Positions 33,168 through 42,694 are shown, counted from the stretch's first letter. The stretch is 64,000 nucleotides of DNA from Flavobacterium sp. JAS (GCF_020991455.1 NZ_JAJMOX010000010.1:62001-126000), one strand, 5' to 3'. Translations and numbers: made by a program. The notes: generated by a model not told the origin, from the letters alone.

Positions 33168-33641
33168 TTAGTTTACGGATAGTAATTTAACGTCAAAAAT
33201 AAGCACAGATCCTCCAGGAATACCGTTGTTATATAAGGGACCGTAACCTAAATGTGAAGGTACTAATAGAATCCCGCTTCCACCTACTTTAAAATAAGGA
33301 ATACCTTCTGTCCAGCCATTAATTACTTTATTTAACGGGAAAGCTACTCCCGTATCTTTACTTTGATCAAAAACTTTCCCATCGCTATAATAACCTTTAT
33401 AGGCAACAGTTACATTAGATGTAGAAGTTGGCTGAGCTCCGGTTCCAGGTTCGTTGATTACATAATATAATCCGCTTGAGGTTCTTTGCGCGGTTAATTT
33501 ATTCTTAGCGATGTAGTCTGTTATTTCTTTTTCGTTTTGAACAGTGTAGTCTTTAATTTCAGGTATTCTTTCTAATCCGTCATCACTAGCGCAAGAAATA
33601 AAAAGTGTCATTACCATTAAGGCAGATAGGAGATGTTTCAT
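33168..33641 (-). CDS. FKBP-type peptidyl-prolyl isomerase lipoprotein
   Basis: 157-aa periplasm-facing lipoprotein: lipobox MTLFISCASDD, Cys17. The C-terminal 100 residues are an FKBP domain with VTVAYKGYYSDGKVFDQS, FPLNKVINGWTEGIPYFKVGGSGILLVPSHLGYG and GGSVLIFDVKLLSV; Tyr, Phe, Asp and Trp positions of the proline pocket are kept. It likely assists folding of exported proteins, and such gliding-motility-associated or general envelope PPIases are frequent in Bacteroidota. Confidence 0.92.
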   Translation of the reverse strand: MKHLLSALMVMTLFISCASDDGLERIPEIKDYTVQNEKEITDYIAKNKLTAQRTSSGLYYVINEPGTGAQPTSTSNVTVAYKGYYSDGKVFDQSKDTGVAFPLNKVINGWTEGIPYFKVGGSGILLVPSHLGYGPLYNNGIPGGSVLIFDVKLLSVN

Positions 33642-33698
33642 AAAAAAATTGTTTTTTAAAATGTAAATATAATGAAATTAGGTATTTTATCTTGGGGC

Positions 33699-34703
33699 TT
33701 ATTTACAAATTACATATTCATAAAATGGTCTGGCTCCCATGGGGGTAACTACAAATGTCCCTTTATTGGACAATGTCATCGTAAAATCACTATTGTATTC
33801 TTCATTTGCATCAGTATTATGAAAAATGATTTTTCGTGTTTTTAATTTTTTAGATTGTATTTCGATATTTCCAATTTCATAACTTTTAAATACGAATGGT
33901 TTTTCTTTAAAATCCCAGTAGGTAAATTCTTTTTTACCAAAATCCAGATAAGATTTATTTTCGGAATCACAGAATTTTTGCTGTTCTGTAATGTAGTTTT
34001 CAATATCTTTTTTGGAATCAAAAGGGATGAAATCTGTCTCTGGATCACTATATGTAGTGTCATCAGTATAATCATAAGATAACCCTACAATCTTTTTCTT
34101 TTCTTTTGTAATCGCAAAGTAGAAATTGTAAATTCGTTTTCCACCTACATCCATTGCACGTGCTCTGTAATTGCATTTATCTTCCAATGCATGATGAGAT
34201 TGAAAAACAGTGTCCGAAAGATTTACATAACCATTGTCAAAATCAGAGAGCTTGAATTTATGCTCATATTTTTCATAAAAAAAGCCTGTTTTCTCAAATT
34301 GGGTATCACCCAGATAAGTTGGGAATTTTTCAGAAGAAATGGTTGTATGAATTTTAGTTTCAAACCATTCTGTATGACTCATTTTGTTACCGAAAATTAT
34401 TAAAGGATAGGGGCCGTCATAAAGATATTCGACAAAACCATCTTTTTCGTCAATGAACTTATTTATTTCTTTTTCATTATTAGTATTAAAAGCTTTTATA
34501 AAATCTTGAAAAAAGAGATTTAATTCCGTTTCTGATATTTCTTCCGGAGCTACAACCGTTTTTTGAGCCGTATTTAGTTGTGTTGTATTTGAAATATTTT
34601 TTTTAGGCGAATCACTTTTGAATGAAAAAAATAGTATAACAATTAATGCAAATGCAAAACCTATAATTAAACTTAATTTTAAAATCTTGTTCTTTGATTC
34701 CAT
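33699..34703 (-). CDS. Hypothetical membrane-anchored protein
   Basis: 334-aa protein I do not recognise. One N-terminal helix (LSLIIGFAFALIVILFFSF, residues 10-28) anchors a soluble domain of about 290 residues rich in Phe, Tyr, Asp and Lys, with ELNLFFQDFIKAFNTNNEKEINKFIDEKDG near 60-90 resembling an NTF2-like start, and only three cysteines (CNYRAR, FCDSEN and the C-terminal ICK). Probably faces the periplasm. Single gene. Confidence 0.7.
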   Translation of the reverse strand: MESKNKILKLSLIIGFAFALIVILFFSFKSDSPKKNISNTTQLNTAQKTVVAPEEISETELNLFFQDFIKAFNTNNEKEINKFIDEKDGFVEYLYDGPYPLIIFGNKMSHTEWFETKIHTTISSEKFPTYLGDTQFEKTGFFYEKYEHKFKLSDFDNGYVNLSDTVFQSHHALEDKCNYRARAMDVGGKRIYNFYFAITKEKKKIVGLSYDYTDDTTYSDPETDFIPFDSKKDIENYITEQQKFCDSENKSYLDFGKKEFTYWDFKEKPFVFKSYEIGNIEIQSKKLKTRKIIFHNTDANEEYNSDFTMTLSNKGTFVVTPMGARPFYEYVICK

Positions 34704-34861
34704 CTTTTTAATGTTGTAAAGTGCTGCTAAACGTTGTTAATGATGATATTATGTTGTTTTTTCTTCTGCTAAAATAGGGATTTACTATTGCAAATAATAA
34801 AAAAGACTTTGTTTTTTTGAAATAGTTTCTTGTTAATTTTGAATTGCTTTTTTACAAAAAA

Positions 34862-34911
34862 AAAGAACCTCAATACTATTAATGTTATCACTAATAGTAT
34901 TGAGGTTCTTT
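34862..34911. terminator. Strong hairpin after the ABC-F gene
   Basis: Perfect 20-bp stem, AAAGAACCTCAATACTATTA (34862-34881) with its complement at 34892-34911 and a 10-nt loop, 40 nt beyond the ABC-F stop codon. Confidence 0.8.
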
Positions 34912-34950
34912 ATAATATAAGTTTCTGTTTTTCTTTCTGAGACTAGTGGA

Positions 34951-36813
34951 TTATCCTTCAATCTTAGCCGAAAGTTCAAACCATCTCTCTTCTTTCTGAT
35001 CTATTTTATTGATGATGTTTTGTAATTCATTTGCTTTTTTCTCAATATCGGCATCGGCAACTTTTCCGTCAGAAAATAATTGTTCGATTTTAGTTTTGTC
35101 TATTTCTAAATCTTTTATTTCTCTTTCTAGTTTTTGATATTCTTTTTGTTCGTTGAAAGTCAGATTTCCTGTTGGATTATTTTGTTTCCAATCTTTCTTT
35201 TCAGCTTTGTTTTCTTCTTTTTGAGCAACATCGGCGCTGTCTTCATAAGCTCTAAAATCTGAGTAGTTTCCTGGGAAGCTTTCGATTTCACCTTTTCCTC
35301 TAAAGATAAATAAGTGATCTACAATTTTATCCATAAAATAACGGTCGTGAGAAACGACAAGTAAACATCCCGGATAATCTAAAAGAAAACTTTCCAAAAC
35401 ATTTAATGTTACAATATCTAAATCGTTTGTAGGTTCATCCAGAATTAAAAAGTTTGGATTCTGAATTAAAACCGTACATAAATACAAACGTTTTAACTCA
35501 CCACCACTTAATTTTTCGACAAAGTCATATTGTTTTTTAGCGTCAAAAAGAAAACGTTCCAGCAATTGAGAAGCCGAAATCATTCGACCTTTTGCCAACG
35601 GAATAAACTCTCCGTATTCTTTAATAATATCTATAACACGCTGATTTGGTTTTGGATTAATTCCGCTTTGCGTATAATATCCAACTTTTATAGTTTCGCC
35701 TTTTACAACGCGGCCACTATCTAACGGAATTGTTCCGGTAAGAAGATTTAAAAAAGTAGATTTTCCGGTTCCGTTTTTACCAATGATTCCAATACGTTCT
35801 CCACGTTGAAAATCAAAACTGAAATTATCCAGAATAACGTGATCCTTGAATTTTTTAGAAATTTTGTGAAGCTCGATAATTTTGCTCCCCATACGTTCCA
35901 TATTAATTTCAAGTTCAACTTTATTTTCAAGACGACGGCTTTGTGCTTTTTCTTTAATTACATAAAAATCATCCTGACGCGATTTTGATTTTGTAGTTCT
36001 CGCTTTTGGCTGACGACGCATCCATTCTAATTCTTTTACAAATAAGTTTTTTGCTTTGTCAACGCTGGCATTTTCAGAAGCAATTCTCTCTTCTTTTTTC
36101 TCTAAATAATAAGAGTAGTTTCCTTTGTATTGGTATAATTTACCATTGTCAAGTTCTATGATTTCATTACAAACACGTTCCAAAAAGAAACGGTCGTGCG
36201 TAACCATAAACAAGGTGATATTTTCTTTTGCAAAATAACTTTCCAGCCATTCGATCATTTCAAGATCCAAGTGATTGGTTGGCTCATCCAGAATTAATAA
36301 ATCAGGGCGATTAATTAAAATGATTGCTAATGAAAGACGCTTTTTTTGTCCACCAGAAAGATTTTTAACTTTAAGTTTAAAATCTTCCAGTTTTAATTTG
36401 AATAAAATCTGCTTGTATTGCGTTTCAAAATCCCATGCGTTATGCTGGTCCATTCCGTCAAAAGCTTTTTGATAAGCTTCTTCATCGTCTGGGTTTTCAA
36501 GTGCTTTTTCGTAAGCTTCAATTACTTTAAGTGTTTCATTGTCTGATGCAAAGATGCTTTCTTCAATAGATAACTCGTCTTGTAAATTATTGTCTTGCGA
36601 AAGAAATGCCATTCTGATTCCTTTTCTCAGAACTACCTGACCAGTATCAGGCTCATCCAAACCATTGATAATACTCATAATGGTTGTTTTTCCTGAACCA
36701 TTTTTAGCTATAAAAGCAATTTTTTGGTCTTTATTGATTCCAAATGAGATATTGTCAAAAAGCGTTCTTTCGCCAAATGACTTCGATATATTTTCTACAG
36801 ATAAGTAATTCAC
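34951..36813 (-). CDS. ABC-F family ATPase (Uup-like)
   Basis: 620-aa cytosolic protein with two ABC domains (Walker A GSGKTTIMSI near 38 and GTGKSTFLNLL near 345; signatures LSGGQKKRLSLA and LSGGELKRLYLC; Walker B LLILDEPTNHLD and LILDEPTNDLD). The linker between them (KKEERIASENASVDKAKNLFVKELEWMRRQPKARTTKSKSRQ) is the ABC-F P-site tip. The C-terminal 90 residues form a charged coiled coil (KEYQKLEREIKDLEIDKTKIEQLF), as in Uup. These proteins act on the ribosome or nucleic acids rather than transport. The start codon is GTG (VNYLSVENISKSFG). Confidence 0.93.
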   Translation of the reverse strand: MNYLSVENISKSFGERTLFDNISFGINKDQKIAFIAKNGSGKTTIMSIINGLDEPDTGQVVLRKGIRMAFLSQDNNLQDELSIEESIFASDNETLKVIEAYEKALENPDDEEAYQKAFDGMDQHNAWDFETQYKQILFKLKLEDFKLKVKNLSGGQKKRLSLAIILINRPDLLILDEPTNHLDLEMIEWLESYFAKENITLFMVTHDRFFLERVCNEIIELDNGKLYQYKGNYSYYLEKKEERIASENASVDKAKNLFVKELEWMRRQPKARTTKSKSRQDDFYVIKEKAQSRRLENKVELEINMERMGSKIIELHKISKKFKDHVILDNFSFDFQRGERIGIIGKNGTGKSTFLNLLTGTIPLDSGRVVKGETIKVGYYTQSGINPKPNQRVIDIIKEYGEFIPLAKGRMISASQLLERFLFDAKKQYDFVEKLSGGELKRLYLCTVLIQNPNFLILDEPTNDLDIVTLNVLESFLLDYPGCLLVVSHDRYFMDKIVDHLFIFRGKGEIESFPGNYSDFRAYEDSADVAQKEENKAEKKDWKQNNPTGNLTFNEQKEYQKLEREIKDLEIDKTKIEQLFSDGKVADADIEKKANELQNIINKIDQKEERWFELSAKIEG

Positions 36814-36906
36814 TTTGTAAAATATGAGTTATAAATTATAAGTTATGAATGTTTTACAAAACATAACTTTTTTGCAAAAGTAAACTTTTATATTACCATT
36901 TACGAA

Positions 36907-37872
36907 TTATTTATGGAGATAGGAATTCAATATTGGGCTTAAGTCAATGCGATGAATTTGTTGCGGAACATTGATTACCGGTTTCCGAACCAAAGATTCA
37001 TTTGTCAAATAATAATGTAAACCATCTTGGGTGGCGATGCCTTCAATTTGCAGAATAGGAAGTTTTATAGCAATCCTTCGTTTATTTCCGGATAAAAAAT
37101 CATTGTTTTTATAATCATATAAAAGATATAAAAATGGCTTTCCTAATTTTGAATAACCACAAAGTGCGAGGAGTTTTTTAGATTCTAAGTAAGTAGCGCC
37201 AGTGACTAAACCTTTTGTGTTAAGTGTATCTTTTAGCTGCGCAACATGATTGCCGGATCTGTTCGGTAGTGCATAAATACTAGTTTTGGAGGTGCTCCAT
37301 TCTTTGGTAAACAAATAAATACTGTCTTTGCTAACAATAAAAGCTTCGCAATCAAAATTGGTTGTGTTTTGTTTTTTTGGAGAAAAATCGGTTTGATTAG
37401 AATATTGAAACGAAATAATTTCAATGTTTGGATTTCTTGCTAAGAAAGATTCTTTCTCTATTTTCAAAATGTGCAAATCAGTTCTGTTTCCGGTGTAATT
37501 ATTTCCAAAATCGCCTATGTATATATGCGTGCTATCTTGCGAAATTTCTTCCCAGTCATTGTTTATTGCTTGTTCAAGTACTATTTTTCTTTTGATGTTT
37601 CCTAATGTGTCCAGTCCGTAAATAGTTTTATCATGATCATCATTATGTGTCCATAATAAATTATTGAAATAGATTAATCCGGAAGTTTCTTTGATCGAAT
37701 CGGATGTTTTATTAGAATATTCCGGTTTAATTTTAAGAGAAGCATATAGACAACTCCCATTGTTGATAGTTGCTAATGGATTGTAGTTTTTTGAAAGTGG
37801 ATCTGTACAGCCTGAAATTTGCGCATTTGCAGAAGATAAAATCAGGCAAAAAAATAAAATTGTTTTAAACAT
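36907..37872 (-). CDS. Secreted protein with a Ca-binding-like GCTDP repeat
   Basis: 321-aa secreted protein: signal peptide MFKTILFFCLILSSANA, then GCTDPLSKNYNPLATINNGSC, a short Cys-bounded motif found at the N-terminus of many Bacteroidota exported proteins. The remainder (ETSGLIYFNNLLWTHNDDHDKTIYGLDTLGNIKRKI, WEEISQDSTHIYIGDFGNN, IEGIATQDGLHYYLTNE) resembles a blade-repeat, phytase-like or SdiA-regulated beta-propeller. Start taken at the ATG at 37872; the TTG 9 nt upstream is unlikely. Function unknown. Confidence 0.72.
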   Translation of the reverse strand: MFKTILFFCLILSSANAQISGCTDPLSKNYNPLATINNGSCLYASLKIKPEYSNKTSDSIKETSGLIYFNNLLWTHNDDHDKTIYGLDTLGNIKRKIVLEQAINNDWEEISQDSTHIYIGDFGNNYTGNRTDLHILKIEKESFLARNPNIEIISFQYSNQTDFSPKKQNTTNFDCEAFIVSKDSIYLFTKEWSTSKTSIYALPNRSGNHVAQLKDTLNTKGLVTGATYLESKKLLALCGYSKLGKPFLYLLYDYKNNDFLSGNKRRIAIKLPILQIEGIATQDGLHYYLTNESLVRKPVINVPQQIHRIDLSPILNSYLHK

Positions 37873-38018
37873 AATCTGCAATATTAAATCTGCATAATAT
37901 AAAAGTAAACTTTTAAAGAATAGATTCTAAATAGTATCGAAAAATCTAATTAAAATATTATTTTGCAGTACTAATTCTAAATTAAATTTTATTCTAAAAT
38001 TAAGGATAAAATCCCAAC

Positions 38019-39437
38019 ATGAAAATTCTACAAAAACTATCACATTATCGTTTTTCACGCTATTTTAAACTCTTATTTGTTTTAGTAGATGTAGTATTAT
38101 TGAATTTGGCGACCATTTTGTCTGCATTGGCCAGATTTGGAAGTTTGGATAAACTTTTGTCGAAAGAAGAAAGAACAGTTTCTTTATTAGCTGTTTTAAT
38201 TTGGATAGCATTATTACTTCAAAATGATTCCAACAGAAGTATAAGAGTTGAGCCAATAGAATCTATTTTGGTGCGAACAATAAAGAAGTTGATAATTCAT
38301 GCTGCTTTAATCTCAGTTTTTGTCGTTTATTTAAAATATACCGATATTTCAAGACTTAGATTAGTCACATTTTATTTGATTTTCTTTGGGTTACTTATGA
38401 TCTCTCGTTATTTATCGATGAAACTTTTAAAATATATTAGGGCACAAGGATATAATTTTAAAACTTTTATCGTGGTGGGAGCCAATGAATCAGGCCAAAA
38501 AATACGCAAAATATTGGCCAAAGATTTAACTTATGGATATCGCTTTTTAGGTTTTTTTGATGATAATATAGATCCTGAAATTGTTGATTCTTCCACAGTT
38601 TTGGGAGGTTTTGATGCTATTAGGCAATTTGTCACCGAAAAAAAAATAGATGAGATGTATGTGTCATTACATATTGACAATATTGAAATTATTAATGAGC
38701 TAACCCGAATTTGTGAACAAAATATGGTGCGCATCAAGTTTATTCCTGATTTTCAATTGTACACAAAATCAAGTAAAGTTGAGGTTGCTTTTTATGAAAA
38801 TACGCCGGTATTAATGTTTCGTACAGAGCCTTTAGAGTTTGCAGTAAACCGATTGGCAAAAAAAGCGTTTGATATTATTTTTTCGGTTTTTGTTATTTTG
38901 TTGGTATTTCCGTGGTTGTTTCCAATTATAATGCTGATTATTAAAATAGAGTCGCCGGGACCAGTATTTTTTAAACAGGAAAGATCAGGTCGTGATAATC
39001 GAACTTTTATGTGTTATAAATTCAGAAGCATGTATGTTAATGGTCTGGCTCATAAAAAACAAGCCGAAAGAGGAGACCGCCGTATTACTAAATTTGGTGC
39101 TTTTATTCGTAAAACAAGTATTGATGAGCTGCCTCAGTTTTTTAATGTTTTTTATGGCGACATGTCAGTAGTAGGGCCAAGACCTCACATGGTAAATCTT
39201 GCGAAAGAATACAGTGATTTGATTAATAATTATTTAGTACGTCAATATGCTAAACCCGGAATTACGGGCTGGGCACAAGTCAATGGTTATCGAGGAGAAA
39301 CTAAAGTCTTAAGTGATATGGAAAGCAGGGTAGAATATGATATTTGGTATATTGAAAACTGGAGTTTATTACTAGATATGAAAATCATTATAAAAACAGT
39401 TATCAATATTTTTAAAGGCGAAGAGAACGCTTACTGA
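38019..39437 (+). CDS. Undecaprenyl-phosphate glycosylphosphotransferase (WcaJ/WbaP type)
   Basis: 472-aa enzyme that starts a polysaccharide repeat unit by moving a sugar-1-phosphate to undecaprenyl phosphate at the inner membrane. About four N-terminal helices (residues 15-130), a CoA-binding-like Rossmann domain (FIVVGANESGQKIRK near 150), a hydrophobic re-entrant helix (AFDIIFSVFVILLVFPWLFPIIMLI, about 285-310) and the bacterial sugar-transferase core VFFKQERSGRDNRTFMCYKFRSM...RKTSIDELPQFFNVFYGDMSVVGPRPHM...YAKPGITGWAQVNGYRGET. It appears isolated; only a CpsB-type phosphatase gene abuts it. Confidence 0.93.
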   Translation: MKILQKLSHYRFSRYFKLLFVLVDVVLLNLATILSALARFGSLDKLLSKEERTVSLLAVLIWIALLLQNDSNRSIRVEPIESILVRTIKKLIIHAALISVFVVYLKYTDISRLRLVTFYLIFFGLLMISRYLSMKLLKYIRAQGYNFKTFIVVGANESGQKIRKILAKDLTYGYRFLGFFDDNIDPEIVDSSTVLGGFDAIRQFVTEKKIDEMYVSLHIDNIEIINELTRICEQNMVRIKFIPDFQLYTKSSKVEVAFYENTPVLMFRTEPLEFAVNRLAKKAFDIIFSVFVILLVFPWLFPIIMLIIKIESPGPVFFKQERSGRDNRTFMCYKFRSMYVNGLAHKKQAERGDRRITKFGAFIRKTSIDELPQFFNVFYGDMSVVGPRPHMVNLAKEYSDLINNYLVRQYAKPGITGWAQVNGYRGETKVLSDMESRVEYDIWYIENWSLLLDMKIIIKTVINIFKGEENAY

Positions 39438-40175
39438 TTAAAATTTAAAAAACTGATTGTTAGCAATTACTTCTTTTAGATTAGTAATACTGCTTATTTT
39501 AATTCTGCTGTCAAAAGAGGCGATATGTTTTATATGATGAACATCAGTTCCTGCAAAATCATACATTCCTTTTTTAAGTAGTTTTTCTGCAACTTTAGTT
39601 ATTTCTTCATCATAATAACCAACTGTAGACAATAAATTCAATTGAAAGAGACAGCCCGCTTTTTTTAGTTTTTCATATTCACCAAAGTTTTTATGATAAA
39701 AGCTATAGCGCTCCGGATGTGCCAAAACAGGAATGTAACCTGCAACTTGCAAATCAAATAATGTTTTGTACAATTGTATTGGAGCGTTGAGGTACGACAT
39801 TTCTACCAATACATAATTATCTTTTAGTGTTAGAAGTTTTTTGTCTTTGAAATGACTTTCAAATGAATCATCCATCAAATATTCGGCCGCAGCCTGAAAA
39901 GGGATTTCCAGATTATTTTCTTCCAGTAAAAGTTGTGTCTTTTTATGATTGTCTATGATATCTTCCGGAGAATTATCCCAAATATAGTGGCTAATATGAG
40001 GTGTGACCGTAAATTGAGAAAACCCCATGTCCTGAAAAGCTTTTGCAAGTTGTATAGTATGCTTAATGGTTCTGGCTCCATCATCAATGCCGGGCAATAA
40101 ATGCGAATGGATGTCAACAAAGCCCCCAGTAATAAGGTCCTTTAAGTGTGGTTTTGGTTTAAAGAATGATAACAT
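39438..40175 (-). CDS. CpsB/YwqE-type tyrosine phosphatase (PHP domain)
   Basis: 245-aa metal-dependent phosphatase of the PHP fold. Metal ligands are visible in DIHSHLLPGIDDGA (residues 20-33), TPHISHY, LAHPERY and GTDVHHIK. In capsule systems this enzyme dephosphorylates the Wzc-type tyrosine kinase, but no Wzc gene is in the window. Its stop codon directly abuts that of the convergent glycosyl-phosphotransferase gene (39437/39438). Confidence 0.92.
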   Translation of the reverse strand: MLSFFKPKPHLKDLITGGFVDIHSHLLPGIDDGARTIKHTIQLAKAFQDMGFSQFTVTPHISHYIWDNSPEDIIDNHKKTQLLLEENNLEIPFQAAAEYLMDDSFESHFKDKKLLTLKDNYVLVEMSYLNAPIQLYKTLFDLQVAGYIPVLAHPERYSFYHKNFGEYEKLKKAGCLFQLNLLSTVGYYDEEITKVAEKLLKKGMYDFAGTDVHHIKHIASFDSRIKISSITNLKEVIANNQFFKF

Positions 40176-40271
40176 GCAGACAAAAGTAAAAAAAATGTAA
40201 GGATTTTTAATACTATTGGTTAGAGGATTTATTTAAAACGATTTATAGCAAAATTGTTATAGAAACCTAAT

Positions 40272-40300
40272 TTGACATTTCGTTCATTAGTTTATATTTG
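40272..40300 (+). promoter_or_regulatory. Bacteroidota promoter of the first DUF5009-like gene
   Basis: -33 TTG (40272-40274), 18-nt spacer, -7 TATATTTG (40293-40300), 24 nt before the ATG at 40325. This is the cleanest two-part promoter in the window and excludes a start at the TTG at 40298. Confidence 0.65.
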
Positions 40301-40324
40301 TTATTACTAATATGGTGTAATTTT

Positions 40325-41515
40325 ATGAAAATTAAAGAAAATTTATACAATCAAAGGATTATTTCGATAGATGCTTTACGCGGAATTACCATTTTTATAA
40401 TGATTTTTGTAAATGAGCTGGCGAGTATTACCAATGTGCCACAATGGATGAAACACATGTCTGCAGATGCAGATGCGATGACTTTTGTTGATGTGGTATT
40501 TCCGGCCTTTTTATTTATTGTAGGTATGTCGATTCCGTTTGCTTTCAATGCTCGATTATTAAAGGGAGACAACGCTAAAACAATCTGGACGCACACAGTA
40601 AAAAGAGCATTGGCTTTAATTATTATTGGTGTTTTTATGGTCAATGCCGAATATGGTTACGATGCAACAAAAATGATTATTGCACCTGCATTTTGGGGAC
40701 TTCTTGCGTATGCAATGCCTATCCCGATTTGGAATAAATATGCGAAAGACTTTCCGGTTTGGATAAAAAACACACTTCAATATGGCGGAATGCTGGTTTT
40801 AGTAGCGCTATATTTTTTATATGTTCGGGATACAGGAGAGATTGGTATGACGCCAAAATGGTGGGGAATTCTTGGACTAATTGGTTGGGCGTATCTTATT
40901 ACGGTAGTTTATTATTGGTTAGTTTCCGGAAGACTATGGGCTATGATTGTTTTTTTAATTGTTTGTGTTATTGCCAATTCAATTAATTTGACAGAAGGAT
41001 CTTTTATACAACAAACATCTTGGCTAAGTTTCATCGCAGGACACTTAACGCATGCAGCATTAGTAACTGCGGGAGTTGTAATTTCATTATTGTTCTTCGA
41101 TCGAAAAGTAGCGGCTAAAATCAATTGGGGAGTAATAGGTTTTGCTGTTTTGTTTTTTGTGACGGGTTATTTATTAAGACCATATTTCGGAATTTCAAAA
41201 ATAAAAGGTACGCCATCTTGGACTATGTTTTCGGCTACAATTTGTACGGTATTATTCTATTTTCTGTATTGGTTGATGGAAATTAAAAAACAAACCAAAT
41301 GGAGCAATTTCTTTATGCCGGCAGCAGCAAATCCTTTATTGATTTATATTCTGCCTGGAGTAATTTATTATTTCTGTAAAGCAGTTAATGTTCATATCAT
41401 TCCGGGATATTTTCGTGTAGGAGTTCCGGGTATTATCTGGTCATTAGTTTTCTCAACGATAATGTTGTTTGTAATGAAGTTATGCAACAAGTATAAAATT
41501 CAATTACACTTATAA
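40325..41515 (+). CDS. DUF5009 / heparan-alpha-glucosaminide acetyltransferase-like membrane protein, copy 1
   Basis: 396-aa integral membrane protein with about ten to eleven helices. The N-terminal motif RIISIDALRGITIFIMIFVNELASI and VDVVFPAFLFIVGMSIPFAF match the HGSNAT/DUF5009 acyltransferase-like family, in which a cytosolic acetyl-CoA donor modifies a sugar on the far side of the membrane (family knowledge, enzymatic role in bacteria unproved). The start is the ATG at 40325, downstream of a good promoter. A second, diverged member lies at 55908-57179. Confidence 0.86.
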   Translation: MKIKENLYNQRIISIDALRGITIFIMIFVNELASITNVPQWMKHMSADADAMTFVDVVFPAFLFIVGMSIPFAFNARLLKGDNAKTIWTHTVKRALALIIIGVFMVNAEYGYDATKMIIAPAFWGLLAYAMPIPIWNKYAKDFPVWIKNTLQYGGMLVLVALYFLYVRDTGEIGMTPKWWGILGLIGWAYLITVVYYWLVSGRLWAMIVFLIVCVIANSINLTEGSFIQQTSWLSFIAGHLTHAALVTAGVVISLLFFDRKVAAKINWGVIGFAVLFFVTGYLLRPYFGISKIKGTPSWTMFSATICTVLFYFLYWLMEIKKQTKWSNFFMPAAANPLLIYILPGVIYYFCKAVNVHIIPGYFRVGVPGIIWSLVFSTIMLFVMKLCNKYKIQLHL

Positions 41516-41527
41516 AAGGGTTCAAAA

Positions 41528-41582
41528 GTTTCAGGTTTCAAGTTTCACGTTCGCACTGAACGTGAAACTTGAAACCTGAAAC
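41528..41582. repeat. GTTTCAGGTTTCAAG hairpin (25-bp arms)
   Basis: Arms 41528-41552 and 41558-41582 are perfectly complementary with a 5-nt loop (left begins GTTTCAGGTTTCAAGTTTCA). Between convergent genes, a bidirectional terminator candidate. A nearly identical 18-nt piece occurs inside coding sequence at 63584-63601. Confidence 0.85.
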
Positions 41583-41587
41583 AATTT

Positions 41588-41989
41588 TTAACGTATTCTT
41601 TTAAACGCAATTGGTCCGTTTCTTTTTTTATTGTCGACAAAAGTACCTTCTAATGTATTTCCGTCTTCAGACAATTTTAAAGTGTGAGTTCCTGCTGTTG
41701 CCCAGCCTTCAATTGGTAAAGCCACAGTTACGGTGTAAACAATTGTATTTCCTGTTCTTTTTCCTGTGCCGCTTTCTACAAATTTTTGTCCTTTCCATTC
41801 TAAATAATGTGAGAAAACAACTTTTCCGTTTTGCTCAGATATAATGGCAACAGCATTTTGAACACCGGGATTTATATCTTCCCAAACACCATTAATATCA
41901 ATTTTTGATTTTGCAGATTTATTTTGGCTATAGCCAAAATTTGAATATAATACAGTAATAAAAAGCAGTAATAAAAGTCTTATTTTCAT
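41588..41989 (-). CDS. Small secreted beta-rich protein
   Basis: 133-aa secreted protein: signal peptide MKIRLLLLLFITVLYSNFGYSQ, then a short lipocalin-like repeat of beta-strands (IDINGVWEDINPGVQNAVAIISEQNGKVVFSHYLEWKGQKFVESGTGKRTGNTIVYTV..SEDGNTLEGTFVDNKKRNG). No cysteine in the mature part. Encoded 5 nt downstream of another secreted protein gene, so probably one transcript. Function unknown. Confidence 0.72.
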   Translation of the reverse strand: MKIRLLLLLFITVLYSNFGYSQNKSAKSKIDINGVWEDINPGVQNAVAIISEQNGKVVFSHYLEWKGQKFVESGTGKRTGNTIVYTVTVALPIEGWATAGTHTLKLSEDGNTLEGTFVDNKKRNGPIAFKRIR

Positions 41990-41994
41990 GTTTT

Positions 41995-42588
41995 TTAATT
42001 TTGAACTATAACTGATTTAATTTCTAAAAATGCTCCTGAAACCGGATTGTAATTCACAAAATTGAATTTGCAAAGGTTATGAATATCTAAAAGCTTTCCG
42101 TTTGACAATCCGTCTTGTTTAAAGTCTGACCAGGGAATTTTAATCGTTACAAATTTCTTTGGAGAAGCCGCAATATCAACTCTCGGATGCGAACCGCCAT
42201 GCACGCAGCCAGTTCCTTCATTATTTCCTTCTCTGGCTTGTAACTTTATAAGATGAGATGATTTATAAGTGATACTTACGAATTTTGAGTTATAAGATAA
42301 GTTTGTTGGGCGACCATCGTTTGAATCTGATGGAGTAATCATGACATTCAATTCTATTTCTCCAACCGGATTGTCTTTTGCTGTGACTTTAATTCTTCCT
42401 TCTTTTTCTCTAATAGTATTAATAGTTTCCTGATTTTCTTTGGCTGGACCAGCAATGTACCAGATAGAAGATTTTACGAGATCTTTATTTATGTCTAAAT
42501 GTTCTTGTGCCGAAACAAAACCAGATGTAAAAAAGATTGTTATTATCAGGAGAAAGGAATCAATTAGAATCGGTGTTTTGCTTTTCAT
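41995..42588 (-). CDS. Secreted protein, possible carbohydrate-binding fold
   Basis: 197-aa secreted protein: signal peptide through FVSAQ (about residue 28), then a beta-rich domain (SSIWYIAGPAKENQ, IRVTAKDNPVGEIELNVMITPS, HSHLIKLQAREG, VTIKIPWSDFKQDGLSNGKLLDIHNLCKFNFVNYN, LEIKSVIV) that resembles galactose-binding-like modules of CBM type. I cannot place it in a family with confidence. It precedes the 133-aa secreted protein gene by 5 nt. Confidence 0.68.
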   Translation of the reverse strand: MKSKTPILIDSFLLIITIFFTSGFVSAQEHLDINKDLVKSSIWYIAGPAKENQETINTIREKEGRIKVTAKDNPVGEIELNVMITPSDSNDGRPTNLSYNSKFVSITYKSSHLIKLQAREGNNEGTGCVHGGSHPRVDIAASPKKFVTIKIPWSDFKQDGLSNGKLLDIHNLCKFNFVNYNPVSGAFLEIKSVIVQN

Positions 42589-42694
42589 AGAGCAACTATT
42601 TTAGTTCGAAATCAAAAATATACTTTTTTATAATCTGTTGTAGTTTTTCTTTTTTTATTATTTCTAAAATCAGCTTCTGTTTTAAATTAAATTT

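Noticed and set aside
40298..40324. TTG start for the first DUF5009-like protein
   Set aside because: It overlaps the promoter box TATATTTG; the ATG at 40325 fits the family.
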